64,000 nt of DNA, taken from positions 310,001 to 374,000 of the forward strand of contig NZ_JAIRAU010000028.1 of the NCBI RefSeq assembly GCF_020073745.1. The letters run 5' to 3'. The notes under the pieces were generated by a model. That model was not told the origin of the DNA. It ran no database searches and saw only the letters and a list, made by a program, of their open reading frames with translations. Below are positions 51,942 to 60,964 of the stretch, piece after piece (the stretch's first letter is position 1; every line of letters begins with the position of its first letter). The stretch is from Nannocystis pusilla. GTDB taxonomy: Bacteria > Myxococcota_A > Polyangia > Nannocystales > Nannocystaceae. A program made the position numbers and the translations under genes.

Positions 51942-54260
51942 TCAGCCCGCGCGCCGGGCCCGGCCGTGCCGCCGCCCGCGCCGCTCCGGGCGCCGCGGCG
52001 CCAGCAGCCAGCGGTCGGCCTCGACCTCCTCGAAGCCCATCGCCGCGACGATCTCCGGCACATCCCCGGCTTCGCAGCCGATCCACCCCGCCAGCTCCTC
52101 GGGCAGCGCCGCCGGCCCCGCGCGCGTGACCGCCAGCACCCGCGCGTACGCCCGCTCGGCCACGTCGGCGCGGACCGCCCGCGGCCCGAACGGCGGGAAG
52201 CCGAGCGCGTGGAACATCGCGGGTTCGTCCTCGTCGCGCACCGCCAGCGACGGCGCCTCGCCCGGCAGGTGCACCCGCGTCCCGCTGCGCGCCGCCCACA
52301 ACGCCGCCCGCCGCTCGACCGCCCAGGCCGACAGCAGTTCGGGCGCGAACACCACCAGCTCGCCGACCTTGACCCCGAGCCGCCCCAGCAACCGCCGGTC
52401 GTCGGCCGTCAGGTGGCGCACCTGCTGCTCGGCGCGGGCCCGCAGCACCGAGCCGAGCCCCTGCTCGAGCTGGTAGAGCAGCCCGCGCCCGGCCGGGCTC
52501 GGCGCCGGCGCAGCCGGCAGCGCCCGCAGCGGCGCCAGCAGCTCGGCCACCATGTCACGTGTCCACGCGACCATGCGCCTTCGGACCTGTGCGATCGACC
52601 CTGCCCCCATGGACATGTCCGTGAGGACATGGACCTCGGGGCGCAGCAGGTCGGGCCCGCGGGTCATCTGCGCCGCCGGCCGGCCGGCCAGCGAGATCCG
52701 CCCGCGCGCGTCGACGGCGAACGCCGCGTGCGGGGCCGCCACGATCGCCTCCGCCGCGCTCGGCGCCGCCTCGGCCGGGCTCTCCGGCAGCTGCAGCGCC
52801 CGCAGGCGCCCGAACGGGCTGTCCTTCGGGCCAGGCTTGCTGCGCGCCCGCGTCGCCGCCCGCGGGTCGACGAACCGCTGCGTCAGCCGGTCGTGCAGCG
52901 CGTCGGACAGCCGGTCCTCGATCGCCCGCGTCCACTCCTGCCAGCGCGACGGCTCGTCGATCCACCCCGGCCGATGGCTGATGTACGTCCACGTCCGCAC
53001 CGCCGCGATCCGGCTCATCAGCGCCTCGATGTCGCCCTCGGTGTCGTCGAGCCGCCGCACCCGCCGCTCGATCCACCCCGGGTCGAGCCGCCCGCTCCTC
53101 GCCAGCTGCAGGTACACCGCCGCGAGCAGCCGCGCGTGCGAGCCCTCGAGCAGCTTGCGAAAGTCGGGGATCCGGCACACCTCCCACAGCAGCTCGACGG
53201 CCTCGGGGCCGCGCGCGAGGGCCCGCACCTCGGGTATCGCCGCCAGCTCGACGAGCACCTCCTCGTCGTCGCTGCGCTCGAGCAGCTGCAGGCCCGGCCG
53301 CGGCGGCCGCTGCCGCAACGAGCGCGCCAGCGCCTCGATGCCCTCGAATTCGAGGTCCGGGTTGCGCCACACCACCCGCTCCACCGGCGGGAATTGATGA
53401 CGCTCGATCGAGATCACCAACCCCTGCGGCAACGGCCCGAGCGCCGCCAGCGGCCCGAACGTCCCGTCCTTCGTGTACCGCCCGGCCCGCCCGGCGATCT
53501 GCGCCAGCTCGGCCGCCTCGAGCGGCCGGCTCGCCCGCCCGTCGAACTTGCCCAGCGCCGCGAACGCGACGTGGTCGACGTCCATGTTGAGCCCCATCCC
53601 GATCGCGTCGGTGGCGACGATGTAGTCGACCTCGCCCGCCTGGTACATCGCCACCTGGGCGTTGCGCGTCCGCGGCGACAACGCCCCCAGCACCACCGCC
53701 GCCCCGCCGCGACGCCGCCGCAGCTGCTCCGCCAGCGCGTACACCTGGTCGGCCGAGAACGCCACCACCGCCGAGCGCGGCGGCAGCTGATTGAGCTCGA
53801 GCGGCGCCACCCCGCGCAGCTTCGAGAACCGCGGGTGCCGCTCGACCCGCGCCGTCGGCACCAGCGCCTCGACCGCGCCCGTCATCGTGTCTGACCCGAG
53901 GAACATGGTCTCGGAGACACCTCGCGCCCGCATCAACCTGTCCGTGAAGACATGTCCGCGCTCGCGGTGGGCGGCGAGCTGGACCTCGTCGACCGCCAGG
54001 AACTCGACGTCGCGGCCCTCCGGCATCGACTCGACCGTGCACACCCAGTAGCGCGGCCGCGCCGGCACCCGCTTCTCCTCGCCGGTGACCAGCGCCACCG
54101 CCGCCTCGCCGACCTCGGCGGTCACGCGGTCGTAGACCTCGCGCGCCAGCAGGCGCAGCGGCAGGCCGATGATCCCCGTGCGGTGCGCCAGCATCTGCGT
54201 CACCGCGCGGTGCGTCTTGCCGGTATTGGTCGGCCCGAGCAGCGCCGTGATCGTCGACAT
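51942..54260 (-). CDS. SUV3-like superfamily 2 helicase
   Basis: 772 residues. Walker A GPTNTGKT (9-16), FLAVDEVQ (motif II), FLGSDTM, then IGMGLNMDVDHVAF and QIAGRAGRY match the SUV3 family, known as the mitochondrial RNA degradosome helicase and found in many bacteria. C-terminal SUV3-like helical regions follow (ALMSRIAAVRTWTYISHRPGW). A six-unit repeat (52557-52640, 84 bp) lies in frame between the helicase body and a C-terminal extension of about 200 residues; a second element is near 53903-53963. Confidence 0.85.
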   Translation of the reverse strand: MSTITALLGPTNTGKTHRAVTQMLAHRTGIIGLPLRLLAREVYDRVTAEVGEAAVALVTGEEKRVPARPRYWVCTVESMPEGRDVEFLAVDEVQLAAHRERGHVFTDRLMRARGVSETMFLGSDTMTGAVEALVPTARVERHPRFSKLRGVAPLELNQLPPRSAVVAFSADQVYALAEQLRRRRGGAAVVLGALSPRTRNAQVAMYQAGEVDYIVATDAIGMGLNMDVDHVAFAALGKFDGRASRPLEAAELAQIAGRAGRYTKDGTFGPLAALGPLPQGLVISIERHQFPPVERVVWRNPDLEFEGIEALARSLRQRPPRPGLQLLERSDDEEVLVELAAIPEVRALARGPEAVELLWEVCRIPDFRKLLEGSHARLLAAVYLQLARSGRLDPGWIERRVRRLDDTEGDIEALMSRIAAVRTWTYISHRPGWIDEPSRWQEWTRAIEDRLSDALHDRLTQRFVDPRAATRARSKPGPKDSPFGRLRALQLPESPAEAAPSAAEAIVAAPHAAFAVDARGRISLAGRPAAQMTRGPDLLRPEVHVLTDMSMGAGSIAQVRRRMVAWTRDMVAELLAPLRALPAAPAPSPAGRGLLYQLEQGLGSVLRARAEQQVRHLTADDRRLLGRLGVKVGELVVFAPELLSAWAVERRAALWAARSGTRVHLPGEAPSLAVRDEDEPAMFHALGFPPFGPRAVRADVAERAYARVLAVTRAGPAALPEELAGWIGCEAGDVPEIVAAMGFEEVEADRWLLAPRRPERRGRRHGRARRAG
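52557..52640. repeat. 14-bp-phase element inside helicase gene, 6 units (84 bp)
   Basis: Units start at 52557, 52571, 52585, 52599, 52613 and 52627. This is the longest phased array in the window, and 84 bp is a multiple of 3. It encodes VHVLTDMSMGAGS and following residues. Confidence 0.92.
53903..53963. repeat. Two 14-bp-phase pairs inside helicase gene
   Basis: Pairs at 53903/53917 (ACATGGTC, ACACCTCG) and 53936/53950 (ACCTGTCC, ACATGTCC). The two pairs are not in phase with each other (33 bp apart). Confidence 0.65.
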
Positions 54261-54280
54261 CGTCGCTCTGACTTCTCGCC

Positions 54281-54709
54281 TCAGAAGCGCCCCGAGATGA
54301 ACCCTATCGGCCGCATGACGCGACCCCTGCCGGCCAGCGCCGGGGTGAAGAACGCCAGCACCGTGGTCTGCACGCCGAGCCGCACCTCGGTGCCCGGCAC
54401 GCGGAGCTGCAGCTTCGGCCGCAGCAGCCCGATCTCTTTACCAGCCGCCGGCGCCGAGTCCAGCCCCAGCGACACGTGCGCCAGCAGCGGGTGCGTCGGC
54501 GTCAGCTCGAGCCTCCACACCGGCTTCAGCTCGTAGTCCCAGCCGCGGAACGGCCGGTTGAGATCGATCGAGGGCTCCCACGTCAGGAACTTCTCCTGCT
54601 TCAGCACGAACACCCCCGCGAGGTCCCACTCGCGCGGCGGCGCCGTCATCGGCGGCGGCAGCGGCGGCGCCTGCACGAGCCATAGCGCGAGCATCGCAGG
54701 TGTGATCAC
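54281..54709 (-). CDS. Hypothetical secreted protein
   Basis: 142 residues with a likely signal peptide (MITPAMLALWLVQA). The rest has alternating hydrophobic strands (EPSIDLNRPFRGWDYELKPVWRLELTPTH; LRPKLQLRVPGTEVRLGVQTTVLAFF) and ends in Phe, as in small outer-membrane barrels. It is 20 bp upstream of the helicase gene on the same strand. Family not recognised. Confidence 0.6.
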   Translation of the reverse strand: MITPAMLALWLVQAPPLPPPMTAPPREWDLAGVFVLKQEKFLTWEPSIDLNRPFRGWDYELKPVWRLELTPTHPLLAHVSLGLDSAPAAGKEIGLLRPKLQLRVPGTEVRLGVQTTVLAFFTPALAGRGRVMRPIGFISGRF

Positions 54710-54843
54710 CGCCCCACGTTACGCCGCACCTCGCGCCGCGGCAACTCGCGCACATCGGCGCGACGCTCGCCGCAGCACCACCGCCGCGAGCCCATGGCAC
54801 ATCGTTCGCGGCGGGATCTCCGCACCCGTGCTATCGTCGCCGC

Positions 54844-56889
54844 GTGACCGCCAACCCGCTCCTGCGCGTGCAGTTCCGCGTCCCCTTCGACCAGATCCGG
54901 CCCGAGCACGTCGAGCCGGCCGTCGCCGAGCTCCTCGCCGACGCCCGCGCCGACCTGCAGGCGATCGTCGACACCCCGGGCCCTCGCACCTTCGACAACA
55001 CGCTCGGCGCGCTCGAGGCCGCCACCGAGCGCCTCGAGTTCGCGATCACGCTCGTCGGCCACCTCGAGAGCGTCGCCACCACCCCCGAGCTGCGCGCCGC
55101 CCACAACGCGGTCCAGGGCCCGGTGGCCGAGTTCTTCGCCCAGATCCCGCTCGACGCCGGCCTGTGGCGCGCGCTGCAGGAGTTCGCCCGCACCCCCGAG
55201 GCGGCGGCCCTCACCGGTGCCCGGCGGCGCCTGCTCGACCGCACCCTCGACGACTTCCGCCGCCAGGGCGCCGAGCTCGACCCCGCCGGCAAGGCCCGCC
55301 TCGCCGAGATCAGCGCCGAGCTGGCCCAGATCACCACCCAGTTCTCCGAACACGTCCTCGACGCCACCAACGCCTACGAGCTCTGGATCACCGACCCCGC
55401 CGATCTCGCCGGCCTGCCGCCCTCGGCCGTCGACGCCGCGCGCGCCAGCGCCGAGGCCAAGGGCCGGCCCAACGCCTGGCGCTTCACCCTGCAGCAGCCG
55501 AGCTTCGTCCCGTTCGTCACCTACGCCGACAACCCCGAGCTGCGCGAGCAGATCTGGCGCGCCGCCAACATCTGCGCCGACGACGGCCCGCACGACAACC
55601 GCGAGCTGCTGCGCCGGATCCTCCTGCTCCGTCGCGAGCAGGCCCAGCTGCTCGGCTTCCGCGACTTCGCCGACTTCGTGCTCAAGCCGCGCATGGCCAA
55701 GGACGGCGCCAGCGCCCGCGCCTTCGTCGACGGCCTCGCCGCCCGCACCGCGGCCGCCTTCGCCGCCGAGGCGCGCGACCTCCACGAGTTCCGCAAGCAG
55801 CTCGAAGGGCTAGGTGCTTTGGAACCTGCTCCGTGGGACCTGGCCTATTATGCAGAGAAGCAGCGGCGCGCGCTCTACGACTTCGACGACGAGGCGCTGC
55901 GCCCGTACTTCCCGGTCGAGTCGGTGCTGAAGGGCCTGTTCGAGCTCGTCGCCGATCTCTACGGCGTGCGCGTCGAGCCGGTCGCCGGCATCGAGACCTG
56001 GCACCCCGACGTCCGCACCTTCGCCGTGCGCGACGGCGACGCCCTGCTCGGGGTGTTCTACGCCGACCTGTTCCCGCGCGAGCAGAAGCGCTCGGGCGCG
56101 TGGATGAACGCGCTGGTGACCGGCAAGCCCGACGGCCGCGGCGGCTTCGGCCCGCACCTCGGGCTGATCTGCGGCAACCTCACCCCGCCGCTCGGCGACC
56201 GGCCGGCGCTGCTGACCCACGACGAGGTCGAGACGATCTTCCACGAGTTCGGCCACCTGCTGCACCACCTGCTCACGCGCGTCGAGCTGCGCAGCCTCGC
56301 CGGCACCAACGTCGCCTGGGACTTCGTCGAGCTGCCGTCGCAGATCATGGAGAACTGGTGCTGGGAGCGGCCGGCGCTCGACCGCTTCGCCCGCCACGTC
56401 GACACCGGCGCGCCGATCCCCGACGACCTGGTGAAGCGCATGCTCAGCGCCCGCAACTTCCGCGCCGCCTCGGCGATGATGCGCCAGCTCAGCTTCGCCA
56501 CCGTCGACCTCGAGCTGCACCGCGGCCCGCTGGCGGCCACCTCCGCCGAGCTCCTCGCGCGCGCCCGCGACATCATGGAGCGCTTCAGCCCCGCCCCGCT
56601 GCCGCCCGACTACGCCATGGTGTGCCGCTTCGGCCACCTGTTCTCGAGCCCGGTCGCCTACGCCGCCGGCTACTACTCGTACAAGTGGGCCGAGGTCCTC
56701 GACGCCGACGCCTTCACCCGCTTCCAGCGCGAGGGCCTGTTCAGCCGCGACGTCGGCCTCGCCTTCCGCCGCGCGATCCTCGAGCGCGGCGACAGCGACG
56801 ACCCCGCCGTGCTGTTCCGCGCCTTCATGGGCCGCGACCCCGACCCCGAGGCCCTGCTGCGCCGCGCCGGCCTCGCCGACGCCGCCTGA
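54844..56889 (+). CDS. M3-family oligopeptidase
   Basis: 681 residues from a GTG at 54844. The zinc motif HEFGH (467-471) is followed by GTNVAWDFVELPSQIMENW, the distal ligand region of thimet oligopeptidase/oligopeptidase A/Dcp enzymes; SYKWAEVLDADAF at the end is also characteristic. No signal peptide, so it is probably cytosolic and degrades short peptides. A degenerate three-unit element (55810-55851) lies in frame mid-gene. A long array begins in its stop codon. Confidence 0.92.
   Translation: MTANPLLRVQFRVPFDQIRPEHVEPAVAELLADARADLQAIVDTPGPRTFDNTLGALEAATERLEFAITLVGHLESVATTPELRAAHNAVQGPVAEFFAQIPLDAGLWRALQEFARTPEAAALTGARRRLLDRTLDDFRRQGAELDPAGKARLAEISAELAQITTQFSEHVLDATNAYELWITDPADLAGLPPSAVDAARASAEAKGRPNAWRFTLQQPSFVPFVTYADNPELREQIWRAANICADDGPHDNRELLRRILLLRREQAQLLGFRDFADFVLKPRMAKDGASARAFVDGLAARTAAAFAAEARDLHEFRKQLEGLGALEPAPWDLAYYAEKQRRALYDFDDEALRPYFPVESVLKGLFELVADLYGVRVEPVAGIETWHPDVRTFAVRDGDALLGVFYADLFPREQKRSGAWMNALVTGKPDGRGGFGPHLGLICGNLTPPLGDRPALLTHDEVETIFHEFGHLLHHLLTRVELRSLAGTNVAWDFVELPSQIMENWCWERPALDRFARHVDTGAPIPDDLVKRMLSARNFRAASAMMRQLSFATVDLELHRGPLAATSAELLARARDIMERFSPAPLPPDYAMVCRFGHLFSSPVAYAAGYYSYKWAEVLDADAFTRFQREGLFSRDVGLAFRRAILERGDSDDPAVLFRAFMGRDPDPEALLRRAGLADAA
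55810..55851. repeat. 14-bp-phase element inside M3 peptidase gene, 3 units (42 bp)
   Basis: Units start at 55810, 55824 and 55838 (CTAGGTGC, ACCTGCTC, ACCTGGCC). Degenerate, and locally richer in A/T than the surrounding gene, which suggests a foreign insert. Confidence 0.6.
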
Positions 56890-56953
56890 CCTCCAGGACC
56901 TGCCCCATGCGACCTGTCTGCATCAGCATGTCCTTCAAGACATACGCTGACCG
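56884..56953. repeat. 14-bp-phase element over a stop codon, 5 units
   Basis: Units start at 56884, 56898, 56912, 56926 and 56940. It includes the stop codon of the M3 peptidase (56887-56889) and fills most of the gap to the next gene. Confidence 0.85.
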
Positions 56954-56975
56954 CCCCGCCGCCACGAGCTGACCG

Positions 56976-57740
56976 ATGCGACCTGTCCTTATCGGCATGT
57001 CCTGCGGGACATCCTACCCCGACCCCTCGCGCCTGCTGTTCCTCGGCAAGTCGCTCGACTACGGCGAGCAGCGGCTGTCGGCCGCGCTGGCCCGCGCCGG
57101 CGCGCTGCCCTTCCTCTTACCTGTCCTTCCGGACACCTCGACGCTGGTCGCGCTGGTGGAGCGGGTCGACGCCCTGGTGCTCAGCGGCGGCAGCGACGTC
57201 GCGCCCGGCGTCTACGGCGAGGCGCCGCTGCGCCCCGAGTGGGCCGGCGACCCGGCGCGCGACGCCTACGAGCAGGCGCTGCTGGGCGCCGCGCTGGCCC
57301 AGGGCAAGCCGGTCCTCGGGGTCTGCCGCGGGATCCAGCTGCTCAACGCCGCGCTCGGCGGCAGCCTCTACCAGGACATCGGCTACCAGGTCCCCGGCGC
57401 GCTGGTCCACCGCGACGCCGCCCGCTACGACGACAACGAGCACACCGTCCGTCTGTGCGTCGAGTCGTGGCTGGCCCCGCTCTACGACGAGCGCGAGATC
57501 CTCGTCAACTCCGTCCACCACCAGGCGATCAAGGCCCTCGCCCCCGGCCTGCGCGCCTGCGCCTGGGCCCCCGACGGCATCATCGAGGCTGTCGCCGACG
57601 AGCGGCGCGACATCTACGGCGTGCAGTGGCACCCCGAGTGGCTCGACCGCGACAGCCCGCACTTCGCCCGCCGCGCCCCCGGCGACCCCGTCTTCGCGGC
57701 CTTCGTCGCCCGCGTCCGCGCCCGCGCCGGCCTCGCGTGA
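56976..57740 (+). CDS. Class-I glutamine-amidotransferase-like hydrolase (peptidase C26)
   Basis: 254 residues. The nucleophile elbow GVCRG (C117) and the His/Glu pair in WHPE (H219, E221) match gamma-glutamyl hydrolases such as PuuD-type gamma-glutamyl-GABA hydrolases. Also seen are LVLSGGSDVAPGVYG and VNSVHHQAIK. It would cleave gamma-glutamyl amides. The N-terminal codons (RPVLIGMSCGTSYPD) come from a repeat element, so the start region itself may have been remodelled; a second element lies at 57119. Confidence 0.88.
   Translation: MRPVLIGMSCGTSYPDPSRLLFLGKSLDYGEQRLSAALARAGALPFLLPVLPDTSTLVALVERVDALVLSGGSDVAPGVYGEAPLRPEWAGDPARDAYEQALLGAALAQGKPVLGVCRGIQLLNAALGGSLYQDIGYQVPGALVHRDAARYDDNEHTVRLCVESWLAPLYDEREILVNSVHHQAIKALAPGLRACAWAPDGIIEAVADERRDIYGVQWHPEWLDRDSPHFARRAPGDPVFAAFVARVRARAGLA
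56981..57022. repeat. 14-bp-phase element at a start codon, 3 units (42 bp)
   Basis: Units start at 56981, 56995 and 57009, beginning five bases after the start of the ATG. It encodes residues 2-15 of the hydrolase. A two-unit element follows at 57119-57146 (ACCTGTCC, ACACCTCG). Confidence 0.8.
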
Positions 57741-57952
57741 GCCGCGGCGATCGCCCTTCACCCCGGGCGCCGCACCGACGCGAACGCCTCCTCGCCGGCT
57801 GCGTCGCGCTTCGGCCTCATGAGAGCCCCGACTGTCCCTCCTCGCGCCTGTCGCCTCCCCGCGCCCGCGGCTCGCGTACGCGCGCGCGGGCCCACGAAGT
57901 CCGATCTGCGTCGCCTGGATCTCCGGCGCCCTTTCCGATAGCCTGCGCGATC

Positions 57953-59188
57953 ATGCGCGCGCGGCCTGCGGCTCTGTTCTCGTCCTGCTTCGCTCTCCTC
58001 CTCGGCTGCGGCGAGGACACGCGGCCCGGCGGCGACACCGACGGCGCCGCGCAGACCACCATCGACTCCGGCCTCACCCCTGCCGACCCGAGCACCGACG
58101 ACCCGACCGCCGGCGCCCCGACTTCGACCTCGACCGAAGGGACAGGAACCGCGGGACAGGACTCGACGGGCATGTCCTCCGAGACATCCGACGCCACCGC
58201 CACCGATCCTGGCACCACCACCACCGACCCGCCCGAGACCACCGGCGGCCCCGGCTCGGTCCCGGGCGCCCTGTGCGAGCCGGTCCCGAAGTGCGACGCG
58301 GCGCCGCCGACGATCCCCGGCCAGGGCGCGCCCGAGAGCGACCTGTCGCGCGGCCGCGACATGTTCTACGTCGAGGGCGAGGATCAGTGGGTGATCGCCA
58401 AGTTCACCAAGTGGGGCTTCCCGGCCGACAAGGACATCGAGGGCAGCGCCGTGCACCTGTTCCTCGACCGCGGCTGCGCCGGCGAGTGGGAGGAGCTCGG
58501 CATCGCCATCACCACCGCCGAGGGCGAGCACGCGCCGGTGCAGGGCGTCGACGACTCCGGCGGCCGCGTCTACTACAAGATCTCCCAGTCCGACGAGCTG
58601 GAGCCGGGGCGGCACCGCGTGCACGGCGTCGTCGAGGAGTACTGGAACACCGTCGACATCATCATCGACGTCGTCCCGGCCGGCGCGCCGATCTTCGTCA
58701 GCGACGTCGACGGCACCCTCACCACCAGCGAGAACGAGGAGGCGTGGGACTTCTTGCTCGGCGACATCCCCGAGGCCAACCCGTTCGCGCCCGAGGCGCT
58801 GAGCCTGCTCGCGTCCAAGGGCTATCGCCCGATGTACCTCACCGCGCGGCCCGAGTGGCTCGACCGCCGCACGCGCCAGTTCGTGGCCATGCGCGGCTTC
58901 CCCGCCGGGATCATCCACACCACGCTCACGTACACCGGCGGCATGGGCGACACCGCCGCGGCCTACAAGTCCGGCGAATTTCAGCTACTCAAGGACAAGG
59001 GCCTCGTCCCGACCTGGCTGTTCGGCAACAAGGACAGCGACGCCGAGGCGTTCGAGTCGACCATGATCCCCACCGACCACCGCGTGCTGTTCCAGTTCAC
59101 CGACGCCGTGTACGGCGCGCGGCGGATCGAGAGCTACCAGGAGCTGCTGGCCGAGTTCGAGGCGTTGCCCGACCTGTGTGACCGATGA
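57953..59188 (+). CDS. Lipin/LNS2-like HAD phosphatase lipoprotein
   Basis: 411 residues from the ATG at 57953: MRARPAALFSSCFALLLGC with lipobox LLLGC. A Thr/Ser/Asp/Gly linker runs to about residue 105. The C-terminal HAD domain has DVDGTLTTS (D251, D253), YLTARPEWLDRRTRQFV and LFGNKDSDAEAF, the LNS2 pattern shared by lipins and PITP proteins. Lipins are phosphatidic-acid phosphatases; here the domain would be outside the cytoplasm. A four-unit repeat element (58142-58197) is in frame within the linker. The stop overlaps the next start by 4 bp. Confidence 0.8.
   Translation: MRARPAALFSSCFALLLGCGEDTRPGGDTDGAAQTTIDSGLTPADPSTDDPTAGAPTSTSTEGTGTAGQDSTGMSSETSDATATDPGTTTTDPPETTGGPGSVPGALCEPVPKCDAAPPTIPGQGAPESDLSRGRDMFYVEGEDQWVIAKFTKWGFPADKDIEGSAVHLFLDRGCAGEWEELGIAITTAEGEHAPVQGVDDSGGRVYYKISQSDELEPGRHRVHGVVEEYWNTVDIIIDVVPAGAPIFVSDVDGTLTTSENEEAWDFLLGDIPEANPFAPEALSLLASKGYRPMYLTARPEWLDRRTRQFVAMRGFPAGIIHTTLTYTGGMGDTAAAYKSGEFQLLKDKGLVPTWLFGNKDSDAEAFESTMIPTDHRVLFQFTDAVYGARRIESYQELLAEFEALPDLCDR
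58142..58197. repeat. 14-bp-phase element in a lipoprotein linker, 4 units
   Basis: Units start at 58142, 58156, 58170 and 58184. It encodes GTAGQDSTGMSSETSDAT, which blends with the Ser/Thr linker. Confidence 0.8.
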
Positions 59189-59703
59189 AACTCCGCACCC
59201 TCATCGCGCTCGGCGCCGTCAGCCTCGGCCTGTTCGGCTACACCCTCTGCCAGCTCTCCGGCCGCGAGGGCGCCCGCGAGCGGCTCGCCCAGGTCGCCGA
59301 GGCGAGCAAGAAGCAGCCCGGCGACAGGCCGCCCCCGCTGCCGCGCTCCGAGCTCGACGCCCGCGACGACCGCGACGCCCTCGCGGTCTCGCTGCGCAGC
59401 CGCCTCGAGCGCGCGCTCGAGGCGCCCGAGGAGCTGCCCCCGCTGCCCGCCCCCGACGACCGCCGCGGGGCCGAGACCGCCTTCGAGGTCGTCATGAGCA
59501 AGATCGAGGGCCTGGCCGACAAGGGCAACCGCCTGTCGAAGCGCGGCCGCAAGCGCCTCTACCGCGCCGCCAACGACGCCTTCGCCGCCCTCTCCGATCA
59601 CCTCGACGCCCGGAACCCGCAGGACCTCGCCGCCCTCGAGGAGGCCCACGTGCGCCTCAAGGTCATGCTGCGCGAGATCGACGCCCAGCCGCCGGGCTCG
59701 TGA
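59185..59703 (+). CDS. Hypothetical membrane-anchored protein
   Basis: 172 residues. ATG at 59185 overlaps the preceding stop. An N-terminal hydrophobic segment (LIALGAVSLGLFGYTLC) precedes a charged, mainly helical, Arg/Glu/Ala-rich body. Probably co-expressed with the LNS2-like lipoprotein. Function not recognised. Confidence 0.7.
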   Translation: MKLRTLIALGAVSLGLFGYTLCQLSGREGARERLAQVAEASKKQPGDRPPPLPRSELDARDDRDALAVSLRSRLERALEAPEELPPLPAPDDRRGAETAFEVVMSKIEGLADKGNRLSKRGRKRLYRAANDAFAALSDHLDARNPQDLAALEEAHVRLKVMLREIDAQPPGS

Positions 59704-59786
59704 GCTGCCCGTTCGGGCATGTCCCTCACGACATGCCCCAGCGGCCCTGTCCGTGAGCGCATGTTCCTCAGCGCATGTGCGACGGC
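59703..59786. repeat. 14-bp-phase hairpin element between convergent genes, 6 units
   Basis: Units start at 59703 (degenerate), 59717, 59731, 59745, 59759 and 59773. GGGCATGTC pairs perfectly with GACATGCCC. It begins at the last base of one stop codon (59701-59703) and contains the stop of the convergent MscS gene (59770-59768). Confidence 0.9.
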
Positions 59787-60916
59787 CCGGGCACCAGCGC
59801 CGCCTGCAGCGCCGTCGCCAGCGGCCCGCCGACGTGCACCACGTGGCTCGAGTACGCCAGCCCGATCCCCGCCGCCCGCAGCGCGCGCAGGATGTGCGAG
59901 TTGGTCACGTCGGTCCCCTGGGTCCGCCGGCTCGGGTCGGCCAGGTAGACCACCAGCGCGAAGCGCAGCCCCGCCTCGGTGGGCCCGCGGAACTGCAGCT
60001 CCGCCGGCAGGTCGGCGCGCAGCTCCGGCAGCGCCGCGGCCCCGGGCAGCACCGCCGCGCGGACCTCCTCCGGCGTGCGGCCGTACTCGACCGCGAACTC
60101 GCAGGCGAGCCGGATCGCCTGGTGCGGCCCCGCGGACTCGTTGATGATCCGCTGGGCCCCGAGCTGCGCGTTGGGCAGGTTCACCTCGACCCCGTCGTTG
60201 GTGAGGATCCGCGTCGAGCGCCAGCCGATGTCGGTGACCCGCCCGCGCATCTGCCCGTCGACCTGGACGTAGTCGCCGATCCGCAGCGGCGCGTCGCCGA
60301 CCAGGAACACCGCGGAGATCAGGTTGCCGAGCGAGTCCTGGGCCGCGAACCCGAGCACCGCCCCGGCCACCCCGGCCGAGATCTGCCACGCGCGCACATC
60401 GAGCCCCCACAGCACCATCACCAGGTACAGGCCGGCCAGCAGCACCACGATGCGCACGAAGAAGTGGATCAGCCCCGCCGCGCGCCCGCGCACGAACACC
60501 AGCTCCGGCTGACCGCTGCTCGCGCGCCGCAGCAGCGCCACCAGCACCTCGTCGACCGCGCGCACCAGCGCCGTCGCCCACACCACCACCACGATCGTCC
60601 CCAGCGTCGCGTCGAACGTCGCCTGCTCGGCCGCGGCCAGCTGCAGGCGGTCGCCGGCCCACTCGAGCGCCACGATCACCGCCGTCAGCCACACCGGCCG
60701 GCGCATCAGCGCCAGCAGCTGCTGGTCGAGGTCGCGGTGCGTCTGCGCGGCCGCCCGCGCCAGCGCCCCCGCGAGCGCCGTGCTGATCGCGTAGCCGACC
60801 ACCAGCGCCAGGATCAGCCCGCCCGCCGCCTGGAACTCCGGGCTCAGGAGCAGCTGGTTCAGGTCGAGCTCGCCCACGCGCCCGGCGAGGATGACCGGCC
60901 CGCGCCAGGCCGTCAA
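59768..60916 (-). CDS. MscS-family mechanosensitive channel
   Basis: 382 residues. Several N-terminal transmembrane segments, then the pore helix and beta domain: GVAGAVLGFAAQDSLGNLISAVFLVGD, followed by RIGDYVQVDGQMRGRVTDIGWRSTRI and NDGVEVNLPNAQL, which are classic MscS motifs. It releases osmolytes under membrane tension. The C-terminal cytoplasmic domain is present. A two-unit repeat element lies 20 bp upstream of the start (60937). Confidence 0.92.
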   Translation of the reverse strand: MTAWRGPVILAGRVGELDLNQLLLSPEFQAAGGLILALVVGYAISTALAGALARAAAQTHRDLDQQLLALMRRPVWLTAVIVALEWAGDRLQLAAAEQATFDATLGTIVVVVWATALVRAVDEVLVALLRRASSGQPELVFVRGRAAGLIHFFVRIVVLLAGLYLVMVLWGLDVRAWQISAGVAGAVLGFAAQDSLGNLISAVFLVGDAPLRIGDYVQVDGQMRGRVTDIGWRSTRILTNDGVEVNLPNAQLGAQRIINESAGPHQAIRLACEFAVEYGRTPEEVRAAVLPGAAALPELRADLPAELQFRGPTEAGLRFALVVYLADPSRRTQGTDVTNSHILRALRAAGIGLAYSSHVVHVGGPLATALQAALVPGPSHMR

Positions 60917-60936
60917 CGGCGCCCACCCGGCGATTC

Positions 60937-60964
60937 ACATGTCCTCCGGGCCAGGTGCGAGCGC
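60937..60964. repeat. 14-bp-phase element upstream of mscS, 2 units
   Basis: Units ACATGTCCTCCGGG (60937) and CCAGGTGCGAGCGC (60951), in the probable leader of the MscS gene. Confidence 0.7.
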
